Part shown: positions 41,040 through 51,969 of the stretch, piece after piece
Numbering within the stretch: the first letter of the stretch is position 1
How the letters are laid out: each line of letters opens with the position of its first letter
Source of the DNA: Margaritifera margaritifera
Lineage: Eukaryota; Mollusca; Bivalvia; Unionida; Margaritiferidae
NCBI GenBank assembly: GCA_029931535.1
Contig: JAQPZY010000909.1
Span: 459,001 to 523,000, forward strand
Direction of reading: 5' to 3'
DNA: 64,000 nucleotides
Made by a program: the position numbers and the translations under genes
The notes under the pieces: model-generated
What the model was told of the DNA's origin: nothing
Databases searched by the model: none
Seen by the model: the letters and a program-made list of their open reading frames with translations, nothing else

Positions 41040-44000
41040 CTGAAATATTGAATAATTTTAAAATTGTCATATTTGTTATATTATTTCCTGTTGCAGAAGC
41101 AACTTGAATTTTGCAAAGCAGAATTTCTTAATTAATTTTTGCACAGGAATATCAATTTAAATTAAACAATGCCATTGAGGTAGATAATAAAATATCGCAA
41201 TACATTAAGGTTTAGCAATCCCCCCAACCCCCCAACCCCCCCAAAAAACAACAACATATGTCCATGATTGAAATGAATACCAGATGACGAAATGATACAT
41301 ATGCATCAGAACCATGACCTACAGCTTATGGATGATTAGAAAGGTACTACACTTTAATCAAGTCATTTTTTCAACGAACGTACACATATATAATTTTTAC
41401 ATCATTAGTATAGATTGACAAATTTAAACCGGTTTAAAGCCAGTCATTTCTGCAATTTTAGATATCGTATCCCTTTACAAGAACAATTCCGGAACACTCA
41501 TATTTTTTTCTTTTTTTTTTATAAACGAAAAAATACCCTCAAGTCCATAGACTATAATATATATTGATGCTATTTTTGACACTGATATGCATATCCACTC
41601 ATGTTAGAGAAAAATACCCAAATCCCTGGATCATAAAACATTCATACTTTTTTAAAACAAAAATACCCCATGGTCCTTGGACCATATAATACATTGCTGC
41701 TGTATTTGACACTGACACGCAGAACCACTCGAATAGTTTTTCCGTGTTAAAATGCCGTAAGGTGTACGATGTTCCTTCAGAAATTTGGTCATATATCATA
41801 ATGTTTCAGTTTTTGGCTACTAGTCTACACAGTCGGTGAGGAATGTTATGAATACCACTTACGAGTGACAGATTAATTGCCTATGTCTGTTATGAAGCGT
41901 TGTGTGCAGCAAGGCTATATAATATCGTAGGCTTTAGATTCAAATGTATGGTCAGATACATAACAGAAAAGTTTCAATAATGTTTCTATTTCAGAATACA
42001 CTGTGTAGAGTAAAACGATAAAATATTGCTGTAATTGGCTGAAATGTAGAACAGCAGTATGCATCTTGCTGATGTTGGGCGCAGCCAACGCTTTTCTTAG
42101 CAACAAAATCTATAAGAAAAAGAGGAAAGAGGATATCTAGTAAAATAAAATATTCAATAAAATTATTCAATTGTATCTACTTATTTTTTATATTCTAATG
42201 AAGACTTGTTTACATTTTAATAACTGAGCACGCCTATTTTCTCTAGTCAATTCATTTGTTCATGTATTATAGTGGAATGAGTTCATAGGTCCGAAGTCAT
42301 AGGGAGTAAGACATCAGACTGGTGCGAAAGGATTTGAGTAGACATTGCTTAAGATTACATATTTGCGGTGCACGTTAAAGTTCTACAGAACAAATTCACA
42401 TGCCACATAAGGAAGTGATTCAGCGACATGCTGGCTAATTTAAGGTAAGAAACCTGCGACAATAAACTTCCCAATTCACCGTCAGACTCAAAATGCTAGA
42501 GATGGCGTTTCGCAGAGAGTTAACAAACCAGAGAATGCAGATGGGCTTTTGCTAACATTTACGATAAATGTCAATTTTGCTAACATTTACGATAAATGTC
42601 AACGGTCAAATTGTTCAACACATATGCAAACTTGAGTAAGATCTATTGAAATATTTCTTACTTAAATAAAACCAAAACAGCGAAATTTTTATTGATTTAT
42701 TTTTTACTTAAAAAGATAAAAATAGTGAAATAGAAACTGAAATTGTTCATATTTAAATAAATAAAAAATATGAAACTAGTTTTTAATTTTTTCTCACTTA
42801 AATAATTAAAACAGTGAAATAGTTTCTGAAATTGATCTTACTTGAATAAATGAACACGGTGAATATATCTAAACTGAACTATTTGTTACATAAATAAATC
42901 AAAACGAATACATCCTTAATTGGTGAATTAATGCCAAACAGATTAAAAAACATTCCGCTCTCTTTACGTGTTCAAACTGGAAAAGAACTGAAACGTATGA
43001 ATAAAATACAATTTGAAGAAAACCATATGGAAAGGACCATATGTTATATATGTAAAAGGGGAAATTTGTATGGAGACGTATTACATCAATCTTATTAGAA
43101 CAGATGAAATCTTAAAGTTTAAAACTGGGCCGCAACGACTATAAACACGGAAGATACCACAATATTGGAATAAATAATCATTTTCTAAATTGTTTTCATT
43201 ACAGATAAACAACACAAAATATTTTTGCTTTAATACTTTTAATATACTTCACAATGACGACACCTAGATAGAAATAATGTATGATTAAATCTTGGTTGTA
43301 ACATTTAAACACGATTTTCATTAATTACAATTTCCGTATATTATATATTGTAAATTCGAAAGTATCATAGTACCGAAGTGTTTGGAAGTTTTGCTACGGC
43401 ACACGGACAGGAAGTGCCCGAAAAAAACAATGAAGATGGACATAGAGTTTTGGGTATAATCCTGGATAATACAAACTGCCAAACACATTCCGTCAGGATT
43501 TTGTTTGTTCTTCAAATCAACCCACAAGATACAAACCGATGCTGGGTAAGATTATTCGTTTAGTGTATGCAGATTAAAGACCAAAAATTCAAAGCTCATG
43601 GTATTCGCAGGAGATGACTTTTTAGTTCAGCAAATATATGTTTCATTTGTTACAGAGAAATAACAGATCAAAATGTTTAGAGACAATGATCACTAAACCG
43701 CCCTTTTGATCCCATTCAACATTTTATAGAAATGGACATTATCGCTTGATACAGATATAAAATCTCTGAAAACTGTTGACTTCGTTTCAATGTTGCTTTG
43801 TGCCATTACTTATGTTGTAGGAAAAACAAACCAAATTATTGTTCTACAGTTCAGTGGCAAAGATAGCACCAACGTATGCTATGGTCTAGGTATTGGAAGG
43901 TGGGGTGGGGGTGGGGGGTTGCTTTCCAAACATATGAGTAGTCCATATATTTCCTCGTATAGAGATACTAAATTTAAAATTGCAAAAATAGCTGTTAGGC

Positions 44001-47000
44001 ATAATCGGGATAAAACTGGTTTAAACTGGTGTTACAGCAAATGATTTTTGAAATAGATGGCTACATTTGTTGGGCTAAGAAATACAATTCAGGGTTGATC
44101 AGGGTCAACACAAATTGTCTTAATTAGACAAATTTATAACATTCAGTGCTTTCCTTAACAGATGCTTCAATTGGAAACCAAAGGTATATTTCAATATATT
44201 TTGTATATTGACTGCATCTTGAACATCTTGACAGATATGGTAAATTTTCCATGAAACCGTTGACAAAAAAGAGAAAACAAAATAGTTATCTGGCATAAAA
44301 ATTAACATTTCTTTTCATTATGCAAATTTAATTTTTTTTTTGTCTACTTCAAGTGGGAACTCAAACAAACATTTTAATATGCTGGAGATATGGAGATTAT
44401 ATACATCACATTAAAAATATGACCATGGTTCTTGATTGAAGTGCCTATTAAGAAAGCTCTAAATGTTATGAATTTTAGGAAAACACGCACTTTTGCTGAC
44501 CCTGACCTATTTTGAAAGCTATTGTAAGTTTCCTAAATAGCATAGTTCATTTCAGAAAGTATTGTTGCAAAACTTCAAAGATTCTTCTTCAAAATAATGT
44601 CAGCATGATGTGCTATGATACGCTAATACACAGACTACACTGAGATATAACCCGAGCCAAATTTGCCCCTTACATTATATTCCTCTTCCCCATTTTCTCC
44701 AGATGTTGAGGAAATAATGTTTGTGGAATCAGTCTATTATGCTCTGATTGGCACTTATAAGATTTTATAGAAACTAAATCTTCGGCGAATCTAAACACAA
44801 CAGCGAAGTCTGTGTGTCTGGAACTAACTTTCTGAAATAAGCAATTATATAAAGTATGGCACACAAACAGCATGTTTACTAGGGCCCCAAAACTCGTCAA
44901 ATCAATAATAATTAACACAAGGAAAATTAAAATATACTTGAACGGCCCATGTCAGATCAATTACAGCAACATAAATATATCTACATTCTTTTCAAGACCA
45001 AAAACCAAGCCTTCCTGATCAACTGACCGTAAAAAGTCTAACAACCTACGTTGATATAATATTTAAGATGCATGCCGAAATATGGAAGATCAGTCAGACT
45101 ACAAATTGTACTTAGAGTGTGCATGGAAATATTGTTTTTGCAGACATGACCTGATTCGAAAATTCATCTTATATTCTTTGCTTTATTTATCTTTCGCATT
45201 AAGTATTCATCAATGCAGAGGAGTTCTCCTTTCAAAAGACATATACAGTAGATGTAAAAGCATCACCTAAACATTTTACGCATGGTCTGGAATTTTTTAT
45301 TTTTTTTAATTTTTTTTTTATTCCTCATGAACACTGACTTACCGATAAGCACCGGCACATCTGTACCGTGGCCATTGATCCAAGCTTCCAAAGGTGCTTC
45401 CTTCAAGACGTGACCTACCAATGCAAATGTTGACTTTGATTAAACTATTTATATGAAGCGACAACACAAATAAAACAAAAATAAGAAACATGATACTGAT
45501 TGCAACATCAGCCTTACGAGAAGCAGCAACAGTACTGACTTAGATGCAATAGTGGTACTCATAGTTCATAGGGTTTGGGGTTGGTCTGTTTTCATATAAA
45601 TTGTGGGTTTCGATTCCAGTAAAGAATGCAAGGCACAATTTGAAGTACTCGGGTGCTCTTTCGAACCCTGTTTAATTTCTTGGAGAGTTGCATGCTTAGT
45701 ATAGAGATTAATATCACAAGTATGGTATTGGACGATAATTGGAACTAGGAACGCCATATGTAGACACAGAGGTGGAGAGAGCATGGGGCATATAATGCAG
45801 AGTGATAAGTGACGAATGGAGTGAGAAAATGGTTGGAGAATGCTAAATGGAAAAGAACGAAAATGGCAGTAGAAGAAAGAAAAAGATTTGGAGGAAGAAG
45901 CGAGGTAGCAAAGGGCTATATATGTATGGAAGAGGAGCGCATAAAAGCTCAGAAGAGAATAAAGTGATAGCCGAAAAATTAGAAATGAAAAGTTGACTAC
46001 CATGTAGGAGAGGGGATGACATGTATGTGAATGGAAAGCTTGTGCATCGAAAATAAGAGAACGAGCAAGAGTGAAAGAAACAGATCCATGAATGGGGTGA
46101 GAAAATCAGTGAAATCATTAGGAAGCAAAATGTAAAACGAACGTGGCACGGAGGAGAGGAAGCCGAGTGCGTATGTGTTAGAAGGCTTAGAATATGAACG
46201 AACGAATGAGAAGAAATAAATAGAGGGAACACCTTTAGAACTGATGAGATAGGAAGCAAAAAAAAAAAAAAAAAACGGCGCAGCTAGCCAAAATATGGGT
46301 GACACGATATAGGAGAGAGGAAAATAAATATTACGTGCAAGAAACAGACGAGAATGAGTTGATGTAAAAACACTTGATTAGAGGATTGAGGACTATTAAA
46401 CAATCACTGCTGACTGAATGTCTGAAAACTCGGAAGACGGCTCGGGTAAAAAAGGGGATTTGGCAAAATGTTCACGCTGGTTTGGAACAACATCTGTCTG
46501 AAGGCGATGCAGTATAATCAAGTTATCTGCTTATTTAACAGATTGCTTTTCATGAAAAACACCTCACATCACAATCGTTGTCAAAATTTGATTTTTCACC
46601 GCACATGATTTACGCGCATTATGCTCTGTCTTAGAAATGGACAGTAATATCCAACTAATACATAGTTTATTGAGCAGATATAAGGAAATATTTCATTATT
46701 CACGTGAAAACGTTGCATTGTCACGAGTGGCGAAACCAAGAGTGAGAATACAAAATGTTTGAACTTCAAGAGTCAAATATTTCCCTAAATAAAAAATCAT
46801 ACATTTTTTTTCCTATATATTTTTAGGGCATAAATCATCGATTTGCATGGATTGTTTTACCCATTCTGTGCCAATGCGATTAATAGCTGCATTACTACAT
46901 CGATAAAAAGAAATTTTACAATAATCTTAGGACAGCGACAATTTACAAATTTGACTTGTACACTGCTTTAAATGGTGTATTTTGCCAAATTAATGACTAT

Positions 47001-49784
47001 TTTCATACGAAAATGAAGAAATTTTATTTTTTTTCTTGCGAGGATTGATACAGTGAACATTCGCTGAGGTGGGATGTTGTAAAACATGATAGTATCCAAC
47101 AGACTTCAAAGCGTAACATCATAAGCAGAAGATTTGAATAGATGTAAGTTTACTTGCAATGATTCTGGATTGCTATTTTGTTTATTTCTGCATTTAACAG
47201 TGAATTTTTTGGGTCGTGGCAAGCTTGCAGTCTATTTTGGTAACGGACACTGAACCAATGTCTGTTTGCGGTCAACCCTTATCAATGCCCCATATCTCCA
47301 TCGTTTTGAGACATGATTCTGATTATGATAAGAGTCCAAAATCACTGCTTCAACAATTGTATTACTTTATTTAATCAAGAGTTTGTCGTTGAGTGTAACA
47401 GGTATACGAGTCGCATGGATGACACAGAATACCAAATAGCAACTGGTCATGCAAGTTCAGTCCCAGAGAAAGTTACACGATTCGTGTGGTAAATCAATTA
47501 TAATAAATATAATACTTGCAGCTTATATTTGTTGTTGTGGAGTTCGTATTTAGGCACACTTGATTGTGTCTCATCATTGATTACATAAATGTATACTATA
47601 GAGTCGACTGTCTTGATACATTGTATGATATGTTAATCCTTATGGGGAAAGAGAGAGAGACGAAGAGTAGGATATAAGAAGAATAAAACAAGAACAAGAA
47701 TAATTAAATACACGTTTGAATAACATACATAAGGGCATATACATTTGTTCAGTGGGAAAAGAAAGTAGTTTCAAAAGTGATATCGCCACTGTGGAGATTC
47801 CATTTTTCTTCCTCTGATATTTTTAAGTATATCATTGTGAAATCTGTAATAATATGATTTTCAAGACAAAAGAGCCTCGGTCTAAGAGGTAAAAAAGAAG
47901 AATATTTTATATTGATAGAACTACAGTTATATATGCTGTGGCATAAATATGGTTTAGAGGGGTATGAAGTAGCAGAAGTATGCATATAAACGAGAAGCGA
48001 TGACACAAGTGAAATCTGGAAAGAATGAAGGAAGAAAGAATATGGAAAGGTAAAAACTGACACGCTAACATATATTCAACGTTCTTAACAGCAAAAGAAT
48101 GAACGGCAACGTCAATTGAAAATGAACAAATAAATAACATATTGTTTAACGTAGGCGCCCACACTTCTAGACAACTGTTGCTCCATTGATCAATCAGTCA
48201 ATCACTTTATGAAACAAAATTATCCTCTAGGACAGTGTACATTTTATATCAAAGAAAGCATTCAACATATAATAAATGAATAAATCTTTAAAAACGAACC
48301 ATCAATGATGGCCAATGCACCATCAAACTGCCCCTTAACCGGAAGGTCCATCTGGTCCTCCATTGACCAATAGGGGTAGACATCCCATGGCACAGCTGCG
48401 GTAACCTGAGACGAAGATAACCTGTACAAACAGTTGATGTCAGAGCAGCCAGTGTTGTTCAGAAAAATTAAGTTGTCCTTGAAAGCATCACTTGCCGTCT
48501 TATTCAGAACAGGTGATGCACTTGAAAGCCAGGCCTTGTGGAAGAGGCCTGTGCTCAGAGCGGAAGCAAGCAGTGCAAAGATGGCCGTTCCTCCCGAACT
48601 GTGACCACATATAGTAACCTGAAAGTGACATGTTGTTAAAGAAGGATAGAGAAGATAGCACTTTTCTTTCAGCCAGTCAAACTGTGTTAACATCATGACC
48701 ACAAAATAGCTCATTACGTGTTAGATGGAACATATTATATTCTGTCTTTTATATAGTTTGTGCTTACTGACATTGGTGGGCAATTCCATCATGGAATCAC
48801 TGGCAATTAGCAAGAGTTTCTACACAAGGTATTGTGGATTATTGCAAACAGGTATATATTCCTTTCAACTTTAATTCCATAACAAGGATTCTTAACATCT
48901 GAGGAGGACATAACACTTATTTTACAATAGAGAACACGAACAATTTATCCTCAGAACAAAACCTGAGAGTCAGAAAATCAAAACATTGGAAACTTGTTTA
49001 TATCTATTTTTGACTGCAACAGTATTTATGCTAAAAATAATATTAGATATTGCTTCTTATGAAAGATTTTAAAAATTACATCATAATGAAATATGAACAT
49101 GAAATTTTGCTGAATACTTTTTCTTACCTTGTTTGGATTCCCTCCAAAATTATGAATATTAATTTGTACCCAATGAAGGGCCTCTATTATATCCATGATA
49201 CCGTAGTTTCCTGACGTTCCTGTTGTCGAATTCCTAGAAAGAATCTCAAGTGCCATAAAACCAAATGCTTGTAAACGGTAATTCATCCCCACATACACAA
49301 AGTTCGTCTCCTTTGAGAGCCGTTCAGTCGGCATATACGTCAATTCGTTTGCATTTCCATTCTGAAAAGAGCCTCCGTGGACCCAAACCATTACCGGAAG
49401 TTGCGCCATCTTGTTTAATGTAGGCGCCCAGATGTTTAGGTATAGACAATCCTCGTTCCCACTGAATCCGCTTTGGTCAGAAGAACTTCTTTGATAACAC
49501 GGTGATCCAAACTCCCGCCCGTCTAATAAGCCTGACCAACACGTGCCACGGTCTTTGCTTAGCGGTCGTGGAGGACTCCACCTCAGCTGGCCGACAGGTG
49601 GCTCTGCGTATGGTATTCCGCGGAAGGAATAGACTCCATCTGTCCTTAAGCCTTTCACTTGTCCACATGCTGTTTCGGTAATGGGATCAGAGAAAAATAT
49701 CGAATTTTCTGGTCCAAACAATATACCGCTAACCAAAGAACAGCAAATCCACAGAATGTAGACATAATCTGAATACAGTTTCAT
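40441..49784 (-). CDS. Secreted type-B carboxylesterase / cholinesterase-family protein
   Basis: Four minus-strand exons (49784-49128, 48618-48300, 45414-45343, 41039-40441) join in phase to 548 residues, the usual size of this alpha/beta-hydrolase family, which cleaves carboxylic esters. Residues 1 to about 22 are a signal peptide (LYSDYVYILWICCSLVSG). EDCLYLN is type-B signature 2 and the oxyanion-hole HGG follows. Signature 1, FGGNPNKVTICGHSSGG, spans the exon 1/2 junction and holds the nucleophile Ser226. Glu355 (CTAQEA) and His461 (SMHAID) complete the triad, so it should be an active enzyme. Cysteine pairs around CWSG/EDC and GCSDINC fit the family's disulfides. There is no C-terminal hydrophobic anchor. 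I start at the second ATG (MKLYS), because the first (MFQ) lies inside a TTTCAG splice acceptor. Substrate unknown; acetylcholinesterase specificity is not shown. Confidence 0.92.
41525..41745. repeat. Two diverged copies of an about 115-bp segment
   Basis: Both copies run 'aaaaatacccy...tcc..g.act/cat.ata' followed by 'tttgacactga' and 'ccactc'. The first is about 41525-41605 and the second about 41660-41740. Confidence 0.65.
42545..42602 (+). repeat. 28-bp direct repeat, two units
   Basis: 'gctaacatttacgataaatg' plus 'tcaa' occurs twice in tandem. Each unit contains the inverted pair ACATTTA/TAAATGT. Confidence 0.9.
42640..42915. repeat. Degenerate AT-rich tandem array, unit about 60 bp
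   Basis: Repeated 'tacttaaataa', 'aaaacagtgaaat' and 'ctgaaattg' blocks, four or five times with many changes. Confidence 0.6.
45343..45414 (-). CDS. Esterase exon 3 (72-bp mini-exon)
   Basis: Only 24 codons, coding HVLKEAPLEAWINGHGTDVP and VLI, the conserved stretch before the acidic triad residue. Acceptor TTGGTAG, donor GTAAGT. Confidence 0.88.
45415..48299 (-). other. Esterase intron 2, purine-biased
   Basis: 2.9 kb. From about 45770 to 46330 the plus strand is strongly A/G-rich, so the transcript is C/U-rich, ending at an A17 run near 46259-46275. Similar shorter stretches lie at 47640-47705 and 47970-48055. It also carries a relic of exon 1 at 48139-48172. Confidence 0.75.
48139..48172 (-). 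pseudogene. Relic fragment of esterase exon 1
   Basis: On the minus strand TGGGCGCCTACGTTAAACAA and ATG match exon 1 (TGG GCG CCT ACA TTA AAC AAG ATG) at 22 of 24 bases, preserving the codons for WAPTLN-x-M. A TGTCTA upstream also corresponds. Splice context is absent, so it is an inert remnant of a duplicated copy. Confidence 0.5.
48300..48618 (-). CDS. Esterase exon 2 (catalytic serine)
   Basis: Acceptor CTTTCAG, then VTICGHSSGG. The exon ends ALAIIDG at a weak donor (GATG^GTTCGT), which fits exon 3 in phase 1. Confidence 0.9.
48619..49127 (-). other. Esterase intron 1
   Basis: About 0.5 kb, AT-rich, between AAG^GTAAGAA and CTTTCAG. Nothing else seen. Confidence 0.85.
49128..49784 (-). 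CDS. Esterase exon 1
   Basis: 219 codons: signal peptide, EDCLYLN motif, HGGSF oxyanion-hole region, up to FGGNPNK. Donor AAG^GTAAGAA. The transcribed exon probably starts at 49790 after TTTCAG. Confidence 0.92.
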
Positions 49785-49790
49785 TTTAGC

Positions 49791-51062
49791 CTGAAACATT
49801 AGTAAAGTTACTGTTATTTTAAATAAAATAAGCTCTTTCTAAAGAATTAGTGTATTAAATAGTTCTGCTGTTGCAAATATTGAGCAATGGGTATATACCT
49901 ACAGCTATGTAATAACGAAACAAATTCATAAACAAACAACGAATATGTATAAAGAGGTTAATAAGTAATCACAGACGCAACTGAAAACAATTACAATAGC
50001 AAATACAAATTAACTGAATTTACAATTTAGGCACTCTTGAAAAATGATTCTATCTTCATCTCATTAAATGTCATGGTCGTTACCGATTACACGTACCAGT
50101 CATCTGAGTCGTTCAGACAATTTGAACGTTTCAAGTATAATCTCTTATGTCATTGCAACACCGGCTGTACATTAGATAATAAAAAAGACATATCAATATA
50201 AAGATAAACTATTACCTATCTGACCTCATCATGTTTAACAAGATCTGTGAGTTATGAATGTATATATTATGTAAGTAGGTACGTACGTAGGTATGCTTCG
50301 ATAGATGAATGGATTGGATTATTAGTGAGAGAACAAATAGAAGATTGGAAAGGAGTAATGTATAATGCCCTTCCATCTTTGAGCCATACTGTTTTTTCCA
50401 TTATTTCATTTGACAGTTGGAGACTATATTGGATGTGGTACGAAATAGCACACTTTATACAAAATACATTTGTATTCATGTCTCATTTGAATTTCCCTCG
50501 CAATCAGGAACTATCTGACGCACTGATAACACTTCATCAAATCAGACCACTACGGTTGCCATCAATATTAAATGTGCTTTAAATATTAGCACACTTCAAT
50601 TGTATGTGGGATTATTTTTGGTTTCAAAGATGTTGCCTATTGTTAGCTGTTTAAGTACCGCTTATATTTATATTGCCTACTATTTTTCGTAAAGCCGAGA
50701 TAATCATCAGACAAGTTTTATTGAGGATTACACATGTACATTTCTCTCATTTATATATCCTGTGGTCGGATCCAGGAATATCGTTGGGAGGTGGCGGCGG
50801 TAGCGTCTGACCCCCCCCACCCCCAAGCTAGCAAAAGAAACCAAAGAACAAAGCAATAAATAAATAAATAAATAAATTAAGCTGAAACAACCGACACGTT
50901 TCCTAGAGTATGTCTTCTTTACAGTTATAGTATTGTACCCCCTCTTCCCCGGGTGGGGGCAGTTTGTCACTACATGCCTTGCGAGTTTGAAAAAGAAAAG
51001 CATTGGGATATAAAAAGTGCACAAAACATACTAGTTTCATTCATTAAATTATAAGTTCTAAC
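49791..51062 (-). other. Inferred esterase 5' intron
   Basis: Contains the repeat fragment at 50750-50965. A 111-codon plus-strand open frame (50247-50582) has no recognised motif. Confidence 0.45.
50750..50965 (-). repeat. Dispersed repeat fragment, minus orientation
   Basis: On the minus strand 'cctcccaacgatattcctgg' then 'atccga' parallels 10335-10365. It is accompanied by a C-run and AATA tract. Confidence 0.45.
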
Positions 51063-51150
51063 CTGATTGTTGCTGGAGGTTTGGGTGTCTCTAACACTCT
51101 CATCTTCTTCGCGTTTCAAACTAAACAGGAGCTTTCAGTGTAAACAATGA
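51063..51150 (-). other. Inferred 5' untranslated exon of the esterase gene
   Basis: A good donor (AATCAG^GTTAGAA) at 51063 is the nearest partner upstream of the TTTCAG acceptor before the signal peptide. The upstream boundary is not known. If used, it carries an ATG at 51103 that opens a 16-codon upstream frame ending across the main start. Confidence 0.45.
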
Positions 51151-51160
51151 GCCTGCTCAC

Positions 51161-51174
51161 GTTGCTAGGACAAC
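51161..51174 (-). promoter_or_regulatory. X-box-like (RFX) inverted site
   Basis: GTTGTCCTAGCAAC on the minus strand: both half-sites fit the RFX consensus (GTHNYY and RRNAAC), with CT rather than AT between them. It is about 100 bp upstream of the inferred 5' exon donor. Confidence 0.35.
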
Positions 51175-51524
51175 ACATGTAAACACCGTGTCGACTGCAT
51201 TAAATTTTGGCAATGTCTAGTTTTAATATTTAGAAAAAGCAACAACAACAACAACAACAAAAAAGTTGAAGCGGTTTAACTTTAATTTACATGGGTTCAA
51301 AGGGATGTAATTCCCAAAGTTATACAAATGTACGGAATATTCGGAGCATATCGAAGACGATGATATACATTACTCCTGTTGACTACAAAAATAGACTCGC
51401 CCACGCAGGTACGAATGTCATGTTAAAGAAACTCCCGTTTTCGTTTAAAACGCAAACAACATGACAGTGTTAGAGACCCCCTGGCGAGAATAAGGTTAGA
51501 AATTATAAATTAATGCATTAAATA

Positions 51525-51760
51525 TCCTGGAAACGCTTAAAATGCAGGAGCAACCGGGAGCATCAACCCGTGGTCTCCAATCATACCTCTTGCCTATTTG
51601 TTTACGCCCACTAATCAATATTCATGGATCTCCCCCTTCAACGGATCTGTGGGATGGAACCTCTAGTGGGGTAACTCAGAGGACGAGACCCCAAGAACCG
51701 TCGGCATTTAATAAGCGCTTCCAGAACATAATTTTAACTATCTAACCGTTCAGAAAAATT
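51525..51760 (+). repeat. Dispersed repeat with inverted ends
   Basis: Left end 'ctggaaacgcttaaaatgc' and right end, inverted, 'ctggaagcgcttattaaatg' are similar. It is related to 10195-10390, where the same 'ctaaaattatgccctggaag' order occurs. This may be a small foldback or MITE-type element. Confidence 0.5.
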
Positions 51761-51877
51761 AATATAGGAAACGTTCTCACCGTATCTGCCCTGTATACAT
51801 GCATACAGATGTTTTTTAAGAGCCTTCTCACGTACCTGGATACCTGCTTAATTCAGCCCTATTCTATACATGCATAT

Positions 51878-51966
51878 ATGCCACAGCAATCTAACTGTAT
51901 GCCACAGCAATCTAACTGTATGCCACAGCAATCTAACTGTATGCCACAGCAATCTAACTGTATGCC
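51878..51966 (+). repeat. 21-bp tandem repeat, four units
   Basis: 'atgccacagcaatctaactg' plus 't', exact copies. Because 21 is divisible by three, it stays open and yields MPQQSNC repeats in one frame. No gene context supports translation. Confidence 0.95.
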
Positions 51967-51969
51967 TTT

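Larger units (their letters stand above)
41040..45342 (-). other. Esterase intron 3
   Basis: 4.3 kb. Contains a C-rich tract (about 41220-41242 plus), two diverged copies of a segment at 41525-41745, a 28-bp direct repeat and an A/T-rich tandem array at 42640-42915. No nested gene is recognised. Confidence 0.8.

Noticed and set aside
45566..46305. Three overlapping minus-strand open frames of 102-145 codons
   Set aside because: They arise from a pyrimidine-rich strand in the esterase intron; the proteins are Ser/Phe/Leu-rich with no domain.
49785..49799. Upstream ATG (MFQAK) as the esterase start
   Set aside because: It lies within the TTTCAG splice acceptor; the next ATG gives a normal signal peptide.
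50247..50582. 111-codon plus-strand open frame
   Set aside because: No motif, no signal peptide and no supporting splice sites; it lies in an inferred intron on the opposite strand.
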